Counted from the first letter of the stretch, positions 20,588-33,650 are shown. The stretch: 64,000 bases of DNA from Coccinella septempunctata (GCF_907165205.1 NC_058198.1:16469001-16533000); one strand, 5' to 3'. The notes: generated from the letters alone by a model not told the origin. Numbers and translations are program-made.

Positions 20588-22914
20588 CAGGGTGTGGCGT
20601 AATGAATGGATAATATTGAGCCTGGGGGTAGAGGACTCTATGGCGGTTCAGAAAAATATATTTTACGTTTAGTAAAAGTGCCTTGGTTTTCGAGATATTG
20701 GAGATTTTCGAAAATTAAAGAGAATTACATTCTTCGCCACTCGTTTTGCAGGCAAAACTCCAAATGAAGGAATTTTTTCAAACTGTTTTTTGGATAGTAT
20801 TCCTGGATAGATGATCTATCGAATGTAATTAATTATTTTTGAGGCGCATGAATAGTTCTTCATGAAAAGAAGATCTAACTCAACTTTTCCGTTTTGCTAT
20901 TTTTTTTTCATAAGTTCAACCTAGCGTGGTGTAAAAAATAATATGGTTACCTGAGAGCCAATGCAAGAAAAAACATGCCAGTTTCATTGAGATTCCGAAA
21001 TGGTATAACTCTCTGTATTCTCACAATTTGATACAAAATAAATTCCTATTGCAATCAGTGGAGGCCTAGTTTAATGTGAACAGTGTTTCTTAAATTTTTA
21101 TCAGCAAAAATGAGAAATGCAAGCAGAATGAAGCAATCGTCTATAAGAAGGTATTGAGCATTTACTGAAGCTCATGGTGGCCTCTTAGAAAATCGTTTGT
21201 GATATTCAATTCAATGAAAAGATACTCATTTTAAAATTGTTGATATCCATGCAATACAGCTATGATTTATTAGAAAGTGTAGACTATAGAGCATGTATCA
21301 GAACTCATGGTGAGCAAATTAAGCATCATTTGTGATTTGTGAAACTATATTCAATGAAAAGATATTTTAAAATTGTTATTTTTTCTCGTTTTCTTTTATC
21401 ATTGAACCCCAACGTTGTGAAATAAATATTTTCCGCCGACCTCTTAATAATAGTACTGTTTAACGTACACGAAATTAGCTGTTAATAAACCCTTTTATTG
21501 ATTAATTTCCTATTAATGCATTATTGTCATGGGTAATCGAACATAGAAGTATTCAGCAGCTTCCCAAATAATCATTTCATTCTTATGTAGCATTGATTTT
21601 CGTAGTACCTAGCGGGTGAATTGAGAAGAGATGAATTGTGGAGGTTGCAGAAAAATTATGATGGTTAGAGAGTAATCAATATATCTATTTACTACAACTC
21701 CAGCTTCCACCAGCTCCACACATTCTTTAACAGATGAAATAGGGAATTACCTACTCAAAATGTCACAACTCGAAAATGCCCTCTATGAACTTCTCGAATT
21801 GTTCGATCGGCCGCATAAATATAAACATTCCGATATGAGCATAGAAAATTTATAAGGTGTCAAATTTGACTAGGTATCGATAGAAAATTTTTGCAATCAA
21901 GATTTCACTTTAAATTCGAAATGTGGTCGACGGAAAAATCTTGTAATCAACTCGTTTATTAATTGAGCGATTAATGATCTCGAACATTAACGTGCTCGCT
22001 TCGCTCACACGTTAAAATATCTCAATCATTAATCGCTTTTATTAATAACCTTGTTGATTAAATAACTATTTCCAGTTAATTTCAAATTATGCATTAAATT
22101 TCAGAATTTTTGTAACAAGGGTCTTTACTCAATGTAATAAAAATTACCAAATTTTCAGCTTTTTTTCTTAATTACAAAAGTGCTAGAATTCACTTCGTTA
22201 CTTGAAATTCGCTTAACAACTATTAACTTTATAACTATAGGGCTCAATAATCAAAGAATACGAGGGAAAAAAACCAATTTTAAAATATTGAATCGAGTTT
22301 TACAAAAAGTGTTCAAAGTGTGTATCAGGAGCTGTAATGTGATGCTCTAAACCTTCTTATGAATAATTGCTTTATTCTGCTTGCAAGTCTCATTTCAGTT
22401 GCTAAAAATTAAAGAAAAAGGCTTACGTCAAACTCTGCCTTGACTCATTGTAATAGAAATTTATTTTGTATTAAATACTGATAATAGAGTGAGTTATACC
22501 ATTTCAGAATCTCAGTGAAATAGGCATGTTTTCCCTTGCTTTGGCACTCAGGTAACCATATTATTTTTCACACCACGTTGGGTTGAACTTAGGAAAAAAA
22601 ATAAGCAAGACGGAAAATTTTAGTTAATTCTCTTATTTATGAAAAACTATTCATACGCCTCAAAAATAATAATTTACATTCGATAGCGCATCTATCCAGG
22701 AATACTATCCAAAAAACAGTTTGAAAAAATTCCTTCATCTGGAGTCTTGCCTACAAAAATAGTGGCGAAGGGTGTGATTTTCTTGAATTTTCGAAAATCT
22801 CGAATATCTCGAAAACCAAGGCACATTTACTGAACGTAAAATATATTTTTCTGAACCGCCATAGAGTCCTCTACCTGCAGGCTCCATATTATCCATTCAT
22901 TACGCCACACCCTG
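20588..22914. mobile_element. Foldback DNA transposon A, U3
   Basis: Long inverted arms with termini CAGGGTGTGGCGTAATGA and its complement, flanked by TATA on both sides (20584-20587 and 22915-22918). It is related to foldback B but clearly diverged, and enlarged by about 640 bp of extra hairpin-rich DNA in its centre. No transposase. U2 lacks it but has TATATGTATA at the same place, which looks like an excision footprint. Confidence 0.82.
21434..22073. mobile_element. Nested hairpin-rich insertion in foldback A
   Basis: Relative to foldback B, about 640 bp is inserted between ATATTTTC and AGTTAATTTC. The first 500 bp are bounded by CCGCCGACC and GGTCGACGG, a likely inverted terminal pair. 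The last 130 bp (about 21940-22070) form a long imperfect hairpin around CTCGCTTCGCTCA, with arms including GAGCGATTAATGAT. Two small non-autonomous elements side by side would explain it. Confidence 0.5.
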
Positions 22915-23621
22915 TATACTCGTTAAAATGATTGTTTGCAAAAACGTAGAAATATTCGATATGCACTCTGTTTACGGTCTTTTTTTCCTGAGATGTTCCC
23001 CAGAAACTACAAGAGACCTTATTTGTTAAAGAATTGATCCAAAATCAATCTGTTATTGTGAAATATGGATATGGGAAAAAGTTTCTTGCGGAACAATTTT
23101 TAGGGGTGGTTTTTTCTAGCACTTTCAATCATAGAGGAACAGCACCAAAAATTTCTAACCCGAATAAAATATAGCTTGATTTCATTCTTGTCAGTTTTTC
23201 GATTCTCAAGAAAAAAATTAAAAACTGCTTTTCGGGCTGTAACTAAGCAGGGGGGTTCAGAAAAAAATTTTTACATTAAAGGTCCACCCTATTTTCTGAC
23301 TAAGAATCACCTCCTTGTTCAACAACAAATAGAGTATTTTTTTAAACGAAAACTTGTGTCTTGATCACGCAGGAAACTTGTGTATCGATTTCGATCTTTA
23401 AATTTGTATTTTGATTATTTATTTATGTAATTGTGAGTATGTCCATTTTGTATTTTGACGAATGCAAACAATTTTCAATTGTTAAGAATAAATAAAGATT
23501 ATGATTATGATTAACTTGGTGATTAAATATTATTATGACTTTAGCCTTGCACAAAAAGTCGGAGAAAGCTACTCTCATGGTCAACTTTCTTAAGCCATGT
23601 ACGAGCCTTATAGTCAATATA
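22915..23621 (+). pseudogene. Gene-like segment between foldbacks, U3
   Basis: Second copy of the 13329-14037 segment, nearly identical. An extra T in the run near 23341 shifts the last frame, so the ending GNLCIDFDL is lost. In U3 the segment lies exactly between foldback A and foldback B, as cargo of a composite element would. Confidence 0.4.
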
Positions 23622-25307
23622 CATGTGGTGTGGCGTAATGAATTGATAATATTGAGCCTGGGGGTAGAGGACTCTATGGCGGTTTAGAAAAATATATTTT
23701 ACGTTTAGTAAAAGTGCCTTGGTTTTCGAGATATTGGAGATTTTCCAAAATTCAAGAGAATTACACCCTTCGCCACTGGTTCTGCAGGCAAGACTCCAAA
23801 TGAAGGAATTTTTTCAAACTGTTTTTTGGATAGTATTCCTGGATAGATGATCTATCGAATGTAATTCATTATTTTTGAGGCGCATGAATAGTTCTTCATG
23901 AAAAAAAGATCTAACTCAACTTTTCCGTTTTGCTAATTTTTTTTCATAAGTTCCACGTAGCGCGGTGTTAAAAATAATATGATTACCTAAAAGCCAATGC
24001 AAGAAAAAACATGCCAGTTTCATTGAGATTCCGAAATGGTAAAACTCTCTGTATTCTCAGCATTCAATACAAAATAAATTCCTATTGCAATCAGTTGAGG
24101 CCTAGTTTAATGTAAACAGTGTTTCTAAAATTTTTAGCATCTAAAATGAGAAATGCAATCAGAATGAAGCAATCGTCTATAAGAAGGTATAGAGCTCATA
24201 ATGGCCTCTTAGAGATTCTTTTGTGATATTTAATTCAATGAAACGATACTCATTTTAAAATTGTGGATATCTATGCAATAAAGCTATGATTCATTAGAAA
24301 GTGTAGACTATAGAGTATGTATAAGAACTCATGGTGGCCAATTTAAGCATCATTTGTGATTTGTGAAACTTTATTCAATGAAACGATATTTTAAAATTGT
24401 TATTTTTTTCTCGTTTTCTTTTATTATTGAACCCCAACGTTGTGAAATCAATATTTTCAAGTTAATTTCAAGTTATGCATTAAATTTCAGCATTTTTTTA
24501 ACAAGGGTCTTGATTCAATGTAATAAAAATTGACTAATTTTCAGCTTTTTTTCTTAATTACAAAGGTGCTAAAATTCACTTCGTTACTTGAAATTCGCTC
24601 AACAACTATTAACTTTATAAGAATAGGGCTTAATAATGAAAGAATACGAGGGAAAAAAACCAATTTTAAAATATTGTTTAATTGAATCGAGTTTTACAAA
24701 AAGTGTTCAAATTGTGCATCAGGAGCTGTACTAGATGCTCTACAACTTCTTATGAATAATTGCTTTATTCTTCTTGCAAGTCTCATTTCAGTTGCTAAAA
24801 ATTACAGAAATAGGCTCACGTCAAACTCTGCCTTGACTCATTGTAATAGAAATTTATTTTGTATTTAATGCTGAAAATAGAGTGAGTTATACCATTTCAG
24901 AATCTCAGTGAAACAGGCATGTTTTCTCTTGCTTTGGCACTCAGGTAACCATATTATTTTTCACACCACGCTGGATTGAACTTAGGAAAAAAAATAAGCA
25001 AAACGGAAAATTTGAGTTAATTCTTTTATTTATGAAAAACAATTCATGCGCCTCAAAAATAATGATTTACATTCCATAGCGCATCTATCCAGGAATACTA
25101 TCCAAAATACAGTTTGAAAAAATTCCTTCATTTGGAGTCTTGCCTGCAAAAAGAGTGGCGAAGGGTGTGATTTTCTTGAATTCTCGAAAATCTCGAATAT
25201 CTCGAAAAGCAAGGCACTTTTACTAAACGTAAAATATATTTTTCTGAACCACCATAGAGTCCTCTACCTGCAGGCTCCATATTATCCATTCATTACGCCA
25301 CACCCTG
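23622..25307. mobile_element. Foldback DNA transposon B, U3 copy
   Basis: Near-identical to 14038-15735, including the altered left terminus, with a small deletion near 24195. It was evidently copied together with the unit rather than inserted independently. Confidence 0.82.
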
Positions 25308-25989
25308 TATAAGTACAGAATCGTTATTTTTTATTTTCACCCTAATTATACGGAGCACTACTATCTACTTCATGAATTTCATTTTCAATGTCTTAACCGG
25401 GAAACCGAAAAATTTTGAGTATATAATAATGAATAAATAAATAAATAAATAATTAAATAAATAAATCAATAATTAAAATGAAATATTCTCATATTATAAG
25501 AGCTAAAAACTTGGTTTCTTAAAAAACGGCATGGATTCCCCATCGAGTAACATGTGACTCTGGTGACATGACATTGAATTTTCCAAGATTTCCAGCTTTC
25601 AGTATGCTTTAACGATAGAATGGTGCAACATTCAGGAATTGTTGTCGAAGTCATAATGTATTTTAAACAGCATATCCACCAAAAAATTCTTTCGTTTCGT
25701 ACTTTCATCGAAAAAAATTTGTTTGAATGAAAACCTCTATTTTAGTCGAATTATGATCCATCCTATCCTTATTATGCCCAAAATTGACAAGGTATTCCTG
25801 GATACGGAATATTCTGCTATAGTTTTTCAAAATGGGGAATTATACGGAAATAACTTGATATTAGTCCGAAAGTCACACTAAAACATTTGTAAGGCCTCAC
25901 TATCTCCAAAATTTAAGACGGAAATCGGAAGTTAATATTTCATTTTGAATATAGAGCGCGGGCTGGAGTTACAAATCCTACAAAAGTTT

Positions 25990-26499
25990 TCATTTTATAG
26001 GTTTCTCCTTCTTCCTAAAAATCTCAATGTAGTCATTCACATTGAAAAGTTTGATATTAGGATCTTCTTTTCTTCTAATAGATGTCATATTCAAAATCTC
26101 CTTCAGAATGAAAGACCTCGTCAAGCGTTTTCTCAGATTTCCGTTCGACACATACTGCTTTTTTTCTCCAACATCGGAATTTATTTTCTTCACGACTTTT
26201 TGGCTATGTTCATCTTGATTACTTTCTCTTCTTGCAGCGTGAGTGTCGGATTTTTTCTGCGGAACTTTTCCTCTTTTTCGTTCTCCTACATGTGACTTCA
26301 GAAAATTCCTGATTTGAACTGTTCTCCTCAAGTCAATTTGTTTAGACTTCAATTCTTCCAATCTCATTCTCAAGATCTTCTTTCTGTCCATCTCGTCTTC
26401 CACAATGAAAAAAATATTTGAGTATGAAACGATAAAATTCGATAGTATCAAAGTTAAAAAATGTAAACCACAACACAATATTTGCAGCACGAAGCACAT
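25990..26499 (-). CDS. Array gene, U4 copy
   Basis: A 169-residue intact copy. Private changes include Leu to Ser in the leader (SYSNIFF), MRLEELK for MGLEKLK, and RESN for REGN. Against U1 I count about five amino-acid changes and two silent changes, close to what drift alone would give. Confidence 0.6.
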   Translation of the reverse strand: MCFVLQILCCGLHFLTLILSNFIVSYSNIFFIVEDEMDRKKILRMRLEELKSKQIDLRRTVQIRNFLKSHVGERKRGKVPQKKSDTHAARRESNQDEHSQKVVKKINSDVGEKKQYVSNGNLRKRLTRSFILKEILNMTSIRRKEDPNIKLFNVNDYIEIFRKKEKPIK

Positions 26500-26503
26500 T
26501 CAC

Positions 26504-26576
26504 AACTGAATACTTTGTACATCTACTCCGCTGTTATATAGCCCCTCTACCATCCCTTCCTAGCACCCCACCACCC
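26504..26576 (-). promoter_or_regulatory. Array gene promoter, U4 (G-run block weakened)
   Basis: TATATAA at 26534-26540 and the initiator are intact. One C to T change in the plus strand reduces a GGG run to GG, so this copy lacks a perfect four-run quadruplex motif. Confidence 0.55.
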
Positions 26577-29500
26577 AATTGCCCGTTCCGTCGTCTGATT
26601 CGAAATTAGATTGCTGTGACTTAAAATTTCTATGGAATCAACGTATTACATTCGTTCAATTTAACTGTCACACGTCGGACTGTTTGTTGATTTATCCTTA
26701 ACTTCCTATGACCAATTTTAAAGTGTTACTTTTATTAGTTGTATGATGAGCCTTGAGAAAGGAACAAAATAGTTCCAAAACTTTGGCGAATTCATAAGAG
26801 ATTGTTTTTCAACCTGTCCAAATTCCTGCGATATTTCACCTATTGTGTTCAATCCATTATTTATGATACCTAAAAAGAACATATAAAATATTTTGTTATT
26901 TTGTGATACTTGAGCCTAACACTTAAAATACCTAAAATTATAGAGTGTTTTATATAATTATGAGTTTATGAAACATATGAGAATTTAAATGATAATTGTC
27001 CAGAGTATTTTTCTTACAGAAAGAATATACTATTATATATTACTGTTCATTTTTTCAAACGTTTCTGATAATATGAAATGATAAAATATCAACAATTGAA
27101 AACTATAAGTTATCGATACAGATAATAACTATCTGGATAAGCAAGTATTGAAGCGCATTAGTATTTCAATTTTTAAGTTTGTTTCAAATCTCGCTGCTCC
27201 AAACAATATTTCAAAATTAATAATTTCTAGAGAATTCTTTTTCATCATTTACATTGACGTTGTAGATGGTATACACGTTTTTCCTGAGGAAATAAAAACT
27301 ATAGAAAGAATGTCCCTGAATAGATTTAACGACTCTGATGTATATGCAGAAATCCATGTAGGTTCCTATATATAAGTACAGAATCGTTATTTTTTAAAAT
27401 GAGGATTATTTTTTATTTTCACCCTAATTATACGGAGCACTGCTATCTACTTCATGAATTTCATTTTCAATGTCTTAACCGGGAAACCGAAAAATTTTGA
27501 GTATATAATAATGAATAAATAAATAAATAAATAAATAAATAATAAAAATGAAATATTCTCATATTATAAGAGTTAAAAACTTGGTTTCTTGAAAAACGGC
27601 ATGGATTCCCCATCGAGTAACATGTGACTCTGGTGACATGACATTGAATTTTCCAAGATTTCCAGCTTTCAGTATGCTTTAACGATGGAATGGTGCAACA
27701 TTCAGGAATTGTTGTCGAAGTCATAATGTATTTTTAACAGCATATCCACCAAAAAATTCTTTCGTTTCGTAATTTCATCGAAAAAAATTTGTTTAAATGA
27801 AAGCCTCTATTTTAGTCGAATTATGATCCATCCTATCCTTACTATGCCCAAAATTGACAAGGTATTCCTGGATACGGAATATTCTGCTATCGTTTTTCAA
27901 AATGGGGAATTATACGGAAATAACTTGATATTAGTCCGAAAGTCACACTAAAACATTTGTAAGGCCTCACTATCTCCAAAATTTAAGACGAAAATCGGAA
28001 ATTATATTCACGCCCAGTACGAAAAGAAGATATTAAAAAAAAAATAACCATTGCAAGTGACATTCAGTAAAGTGAAAATAAAATATCGCCAAAATAATGT
28101 CGAAATTAGACATAGTCATACTTATGCAAGTTTTTGGCCGTCCAACTTCATTTGCTGTTTAGATTAGATATTTTATGATTTCTATGCTGATCCGGCTATC
28201 GAAAATATTCAAAATGATTTTGAAAAGGCCGTTTTATAGAAAAAAGTTCTATTTTGAGATGCTGGGGTTCGAACATAAATCGATAATTAATTGCAATATT
28301 TCCGAAAAATGCATCAACAATCAAATATCTTATTTCAAAATACTTCAAAGTTCCTGCTATACAATTCCTTGTTTTCGCAGGTAGTAATTATGACCAAATC
28401 GGTCCGTTGCGGGCGGAAACGTTGAGGGATGGTTTATTGTATTGGTTATACTGTACCTGTGTTATTCTGTACCTGTCACCTAGTCAAAGTAACAAATATT
28501 TTACTGTATACTTCAAAACGTTTTGAATAGGGTTTTTTTTGCTTATCAAGAAATAGTAGTCCCGTAGATCAGTTATGGCACTTTTTTGGTTTCCATGACA
28601 TTGTTCTGGTTTTTTTTACAGATAAATCCACTTTGTATTTGTCAAGGGAAATGAGATTTCGATAATTAAGTATGAACGTTGACTTCTATTCTATCTGTCT
28701 ATTATATTCGTCAATGTAAACTGTTCTTTGTTTCAGGCTCAGGTAATTTCTTTTGAAATTAATTCATTTTAATGAAACATCCTCTACACATCCATATAGC
28801 TCATGGAAAACTTCGAAAAACCGAATAAAAAAATTACTTTCTTCCGTCATGAATTTCTTGAAAAGGATTGCTGAAATTTATTAGAGAAAATAACGAAAAA
28901 TTTTGGTTGCAGTAGCCTTTTTCTTGAGGTTGAAACTGGAATAATAATATTCGCGAGAGTACTGAAGCTGGCATATGGAATAATGAGAAAACAATATAAA
29001 AAATTACGGTGCGTAGCGTAGCGTTAGATCTATGACGCCATTATAACTAGAGAAACTGAAGAGAGCAAATTTTTCCAATTATCTGTAGGATATAAATAGT
29101 AGATGAATCCCTAAAACAATGTTCTTGAATGACAAAAAAAAGCAGGATTGGAAATTATCCTGGTTATAGTGAACCAATGTCTCAATAAATGAGGGGATGA
29201 AATAACTCAAAACAAACGAAATTAATTCAGGAACATAATACACATTGATATAAAAGTGGACTTACAAATCAACAGTTGTTGGTTTTCATATATCTGAGTT
29301 GATTTCGTTTATTTATCGCCCTTATTCGAAGGCTCACTTATTTGAAATCCTCCTACTTAATTTTTACTGATAATTAGTATATCTGGTCATATTTTGAAGT
29401 TTTAATTTTTTTTATACCGTACTTGGAACGGGACCTAACGTTGTCTTTTGAGTACACCTAACAATTTTTAATTTTTTTTCAAACCTAGTGTTTCATTTAG

Positions 29501-29900
29501 AATACACTCTATATTCATTATATCAGACTTGCACTCTGAATTCATACATAACCTATTGCTTGATTGCAGGTCAAGAAGCGTTCAGTGGATTTTTTTTTGC
29601 ATAGTACTTGAAACAGTACTAAATGTTAACTTTTATGATTCCCTATCAATTTTTATTTGTTTTAAAAATTAATGTTTCATTAAGAATATGCTGTTAATTC
29701 AAATATCAGACTTGCACTCCAATATTATGAATTTTCTATTTCTTGATCGCAGGTCAAGGAGCGTTCAGTCTTTTACGCATAGTATTTAAAACAGTACTGT
29801 TGTCTTTTCTCTACATCTAACAATTTTCAATTTTTTTCGAAGTTAATATTTCATTTTGAATATAGAGCGCGGGCTGGAGTTACAAATCCTACAAAAGTTT

Positions 29901-30410
29901 TCATTTTATAGGTTTCTCCTTCTTCCTAAAAATCTCAATGTAGTCATTCACATTGAAAAGTTTGATATTAGGATCTTCTTTTCTTCTAATAGATGTCATA
30001 TTCAAAATCTCCTTCAGAATGAAAGACCTCGTCAAGCGTTTTCTCAGATTTCCGTTCGACACATACTGCTTTTTTTCTCCAACATCGGAATTTATTTTCT
30101 TCACGACTTTTTGGCTATGTTCATCTTGATTACCTTCTCTTCTTGCAGCGTGAGTGTCGGATTTTTTCTGCGGAACTTTTCCTCTTTTTCGTTCTCCTAC
30201 ATGTGACTTCAGAAAATTCCTGATTTGAACTGATCTCCTCGAGTCGATTTGTTTAAACTTCAATTTTTCCAATCCGATTCTCAAGATCTTCTTTCTGTCC
30301 ATCTCGTCTTCCACAATGAAAAAAATATTTAAGTATGAAACGATAAAATTCGATAGTATCAAAGTTAAAAAATGTAAACCACAACACAATATTTGCAGCA
30401 CGAAGCACAT
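29901..30410 (-). CDS. Array gene, U5 copy
   Basis: A 169-residue intact copy with private changes around residues 45-60 (KILRIGLEKLKFK, SRRSVQ). Leader and C-terminus match the majority form. Confidence 0.6.
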   Translation of the reverse strand: MCFVLQILCCGLHFLTLILSNFIVSYLNIFFIVEDEMDRKKILRIGLEKLKFKQIDSRRSVQIRNFLKSHVGERKRGKVPQKKSDTHAARREGNQDEHSQKVVKKINSDVGEKKQYVSNGNLRKRLTRSFILKEILNMTSIRRKEDPNIKLFNVNDYIEIFRKKEKPIK

Positions 30411-30414
30411 TCAC

Positions 30415-30487
30415 AACTGAATACTTTGTACATCTACTCCGCTGTTATATAGCCCCTCTACCATCCCTCCCTAGCACCCCACCACCC
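30415..30487 (-). promoter_or_regulatory. Array gene promoter, U5
   Basis: TATATAA at 30445-30451, the initiator, and the four-G-run block at 30465-30487 are intact. Confidence 0.6.
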
Positions 30488-31402
30488 AATTGCCCGTTCC
30501 GTCGTGTGATTCGATATTAGATTGCTGTGACTTAAAATTTCTATGGAATCAACGTATTACATTCGTTCAATTTAACTGTCACACGTCGGACTGTTTGTTG
30601 ATTTATCCTTAACTTCCTATGACCAATTTTAAAGTGTTACTTTTATTAGTTGTATGATGAGCCTTGAGTAAGGAACAAAATAGTTCCGAAACGTTGGCGA
30701 ATTCATAAAAGATTGTTTTTCAACCTGTCCAAATTCCTGCGATATATTACTTATTGTGTTCAATCCATTATTTATGATACCTAAAAAGAACATATAAAAT
30801 GTTTTGTTATTTTGTAATACTTGAGCCTAACACTAAAAATACCTAAAATTATAGAGTGTTTTATATAATTATGAGTTTATGAAACATATGCGAATTTAAA
30901 TGATAATTGTCCAGAGTATTTTTCTTACAGAAAGAATATACTATATTACTGTTCATTTTTTCAAACGTTTCTGATATTATGAAATGATAAAATATCAACA
31001 ATTGAAAAGTATAAGTTATCGATACAGATAATAACTATCTGGATAAGCAAGTATTGAAGCGCATTAGTATTTCAATTCTTAAGTTTGTTTCAAATCTCGC
31101 TGCTCCAAACAATATTTCAAAATTAATAATTTCTAGAGAATTCTTTTTCATCATTTACATTGACGTTGTAGATGGTATACACGTTTTTCCTGAGGAAATA
31201 AAAACTATAGAAAGAATGTCCCTGAATAGATTTAACGACTCTGATGTATATGCAGAAATCCATGTAGGTTCCTATATATAAGTACAGAATCGTTATTTTT
31301 TATTTTCACCCTAATTATACGGAGCACTACTATCTACTTCATGAATTTCATTTTCAATTTCTTAACCGGGAAACCGAAAAATTTTGAGTATATAATAATG
31401 AA

Positions 31403-31435
<33 letters not shown>

Positions 31436-31552
31436 AAAATGAAATATTCTCATATTATAAGAGCTAAAAACTTGGTTTCTTAAAAAACGGCATGGATTCC
31501 CCATCGAGTAACATGTGACTCTGGTGACATGACATTGAATTTTCCAAGATTT

Positions 31553-32463
31553 TGTAACGTACTTTTCACTTTGACGAATTTTCTTTTAAAGAATAAATGA
31601 AAATTATAATAGTTACACTGCGAACGGCAGCTGTTCGCCGGAGAACATTGATGGGTGTGAGGTTCTTTTCTTCAACAAATTTTGGGAGGGCGCCAATTAG
31701 TTTTAGTTCCGTTTAAAAGATTGAATTCATGGCAAACTAATAAAACCACAAATCACAAATAAGAAGATGTTAAAGGTGAATGATGAAGAAAATATTCATA
31801 ATTAAAATCCAGGTACTTATTTATTTTCCTGATGTTCAGAACAGTATCGGCACTCACTGAGTTCTTACTTAAGGGTTGGTGGAGATGTCAACTTGGGGAT
31901 GGTGATGGCTTCGGTTTTCACAGCAATTGTTGATTCCAATATTTGGCGAGACGGCAGTACGGCAGCGAAATCGAGAATTTTTTCTTGGATGAACAAAATT
32001 ACACCCAGTGAAAGAACCCTGATGAACGATTCAAAAGAATTCAATAAAAATACAACGAATGATCGTTAAACTCACCTTTTAAAAAGGGTTCTTAAAGCAC
32101 GAAATCTAATTTTTAATCGATATGTGACTAATCAGTAAGATCACTAGTTTTTATTCGGAAACAAATCCTCTTTCGAGATTATGATCGTGGACGTTAGTCT
32201 TCATATAACATCTGACTGAATTCTTCAAGAAATCCGTACGCTTCGCGATAAGTTTTTTATGCAATCTCGAATACACATGCCATCTCCAAACAAACATCTC
32301 CCCAATATTAAATCACACATAGGAAACTATAATACCAGTTTATGGATTACAAATGATTTGCGTTTCCTTGTACAGATGGTAGAATATACTAAACACAATG
32401 CTGGAGGAATTAATTCATCAAATTCATTCTTTCAATACCTGATTATAATTTTGTAATGCTACA
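31553..32463 (-). repeat. 3' LTR of the gypsy element
   Basis: 911 bp, matching 38786-39696 with a few substitutions. Contains no ORF of note. Confidence 0.92.
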
Positions 32464-32475
32464 CCACCCCTCTCC
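32464..32475 (-). promoter_or_regulatory. Polypurine tract of the gypsy element
   Basis: GGAGAGGGGTGG on the minus strand directly abuts the 3' LTR. Confidence 0.8.
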
Positions 32476-32760
32476 GAACCAAAAAAAAAAATTGTCTTTG
32501 AAATGCAATTTTTTTTTTTTGACTAATTATCGACAAGAATGATTCGTCTATGATGAATATTTTAGAGAAACGTACTTTAAAATATGTACTCAACCAACTA
32601 GACTACTTATAATCTAAACGATAATATTGACAACTAACCTAAATAATCCTAACGCCTTATTATAACTATCAGTCTAACTAGTTTGTTTGACTTTATTCCT
32701 ACTCTAACTAACCTACGGTAACCTATTCTACCTAAATCTATTTTGACTATCCTAACTCAA

Positions 32761-32907
32761 CCTATTCTAAGCTATTTTTGTCCTATTCTTACCTATTTTT
32801 GTCCTATTTTAACCTATTTCTGCCCTATTCTAACCTGTTTTTGTCCTATTCTAACCTATTTCTGTCCTAGTCTAACCTATTTTTGTCCTATTCTAACCTA
32901 TTTCTAT
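32761..32907. repeat. 21-bp minisatellite in the gypsy 3' region
   Basis: Seven tandem copies of a 21-bp unit (CCTATTCTAACCTATTTTTGT type) with one to three changes each, lying between the end of pol and the purine tract. The period is a multiple of three but the unit carries stops, so it is not coding. Confidence 0.85.
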
Positions 32908-33106
32908 TCAAGCTAGCCTATATCTTATCCTATCATAACCTATTCGCTTAACCTACAGCTAAACCTACCTAAGATGCTGGGGGAGTTAATAGAAAAATCC
33001 TGATCGCGATCAGTTGTCATCCTTTTACGATGAGGGAGGGTATTTTGCATAATAAACGAAAAACAAAATGCAAACGATAGTTCAAATTCAATAAATTCAA
33101 AAAAAA

Positions 33107-33650
33107 TCACGAAACGGAAACATCGGAATTAGAACCGAAATAAGGTTTCATGTCTTTAATATGCCATTTACCATCATGCAACCCATTTAAATCTTCCAAA
33201 TAATAACACAAACTCGAAGCTTTCTTATGTACTCTACGCAACACATATTTGGATGCTAACTTCGACGAAAATTTCTTTGTAGCGTCCGATAAAACTTTGT
33301 TTCGACGCCAAACCTTCTCTCCTACATTGAAAGAATATTGTTTTCGACGCAAATTATAAATCCGGGCGTTTCTATCATAAGCTTTATGAAGTCTTTTTTT
33401 GATATCATGGAAAATGCTAGCTAACGGTTCAATATTTTCAGCATAAATATCCCTATTTTCAGGTAGCAATTGAATACCGTCAGTAGACTTTATTTGTCCA
33501 TAATAATCGCCACTGGTAGGAACGTTTCGTCCAAAATTCAAATAAGCCGGGGTATATCCTGTCACTTCATGTTTGGCGGTGTTTAAAGCAAATGCAATTT
33601 TTTGAATATCTTTGTCCCAGTCGCAATGATAAGCCTTCGATGTAACAGCG
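33107..33650 (-). pseudogene. Gypsy integrase C-terminal part, frameshifted
   Basis: Continuation of the integrase after a frameshift near 33650. It includes MTGYTPAYLNFGRNVP, KRLHKAYDRNARIYNLRRK and a GEKVWRRNKVLSD segment that fits the C-terminal DNA-binding part of gypsy integrases. It ends at 33107. Confidence 0.85.

Larger units (their letters stand above)
19151..25930. repeat. Array unit U3 (two foldback elements, right part deleted)
   Basis: U3 holds an intact gene, foldback A, the gene-like segment and foldback B. Its right part is shortened: at about 25930 sequence equivalent to 28000 jumps straight to the start of U4, losing about 1.8 kb including the subrepeats. The remaining non-element sequence is ordinary unit DNA. 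Confidence 0.9.
25931..29841. repeat. Array unit U4, clean 3911-bp reference copy
   Basis: This is the only complete unit without an inserted element, so it defines the basic period. Order: gene (minus) with promoter; about 600 bp of flank; a short plus-strand frame starting at TTG (27148); the AATA microsatellite at 27509-27545; about 1.4 kb of sequence conserved among units but without a frame conserved in all copies; then the subrepeats at 29400-29841. Confidence 0.93.

Noticed and set aside
25466..25708. 80-residue minus-strand frame containing TSTTIPECCTILSLK in several units
   Set aside because: Length and ends vary with the adjacent microsatellite, and there are no gene signals; probably chance in a conserved repeat.
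27148..27375. 75-residue plus-strand frame beginning KRISISILKF, present in most units
   Set aside because: It starts at TTG, not ATG, and is frameshifted in U1, U8 and U9 by one base. No family and no promoter seen. It could be an exon remnant, but I cannot support it as a gene.
28175..28384. 69-residue frame MISMLIRLSKIF in several units
   Set aside because: Interrupted by a stop in U2 and U7 and by a frameshift in U5; not conserved as coding.
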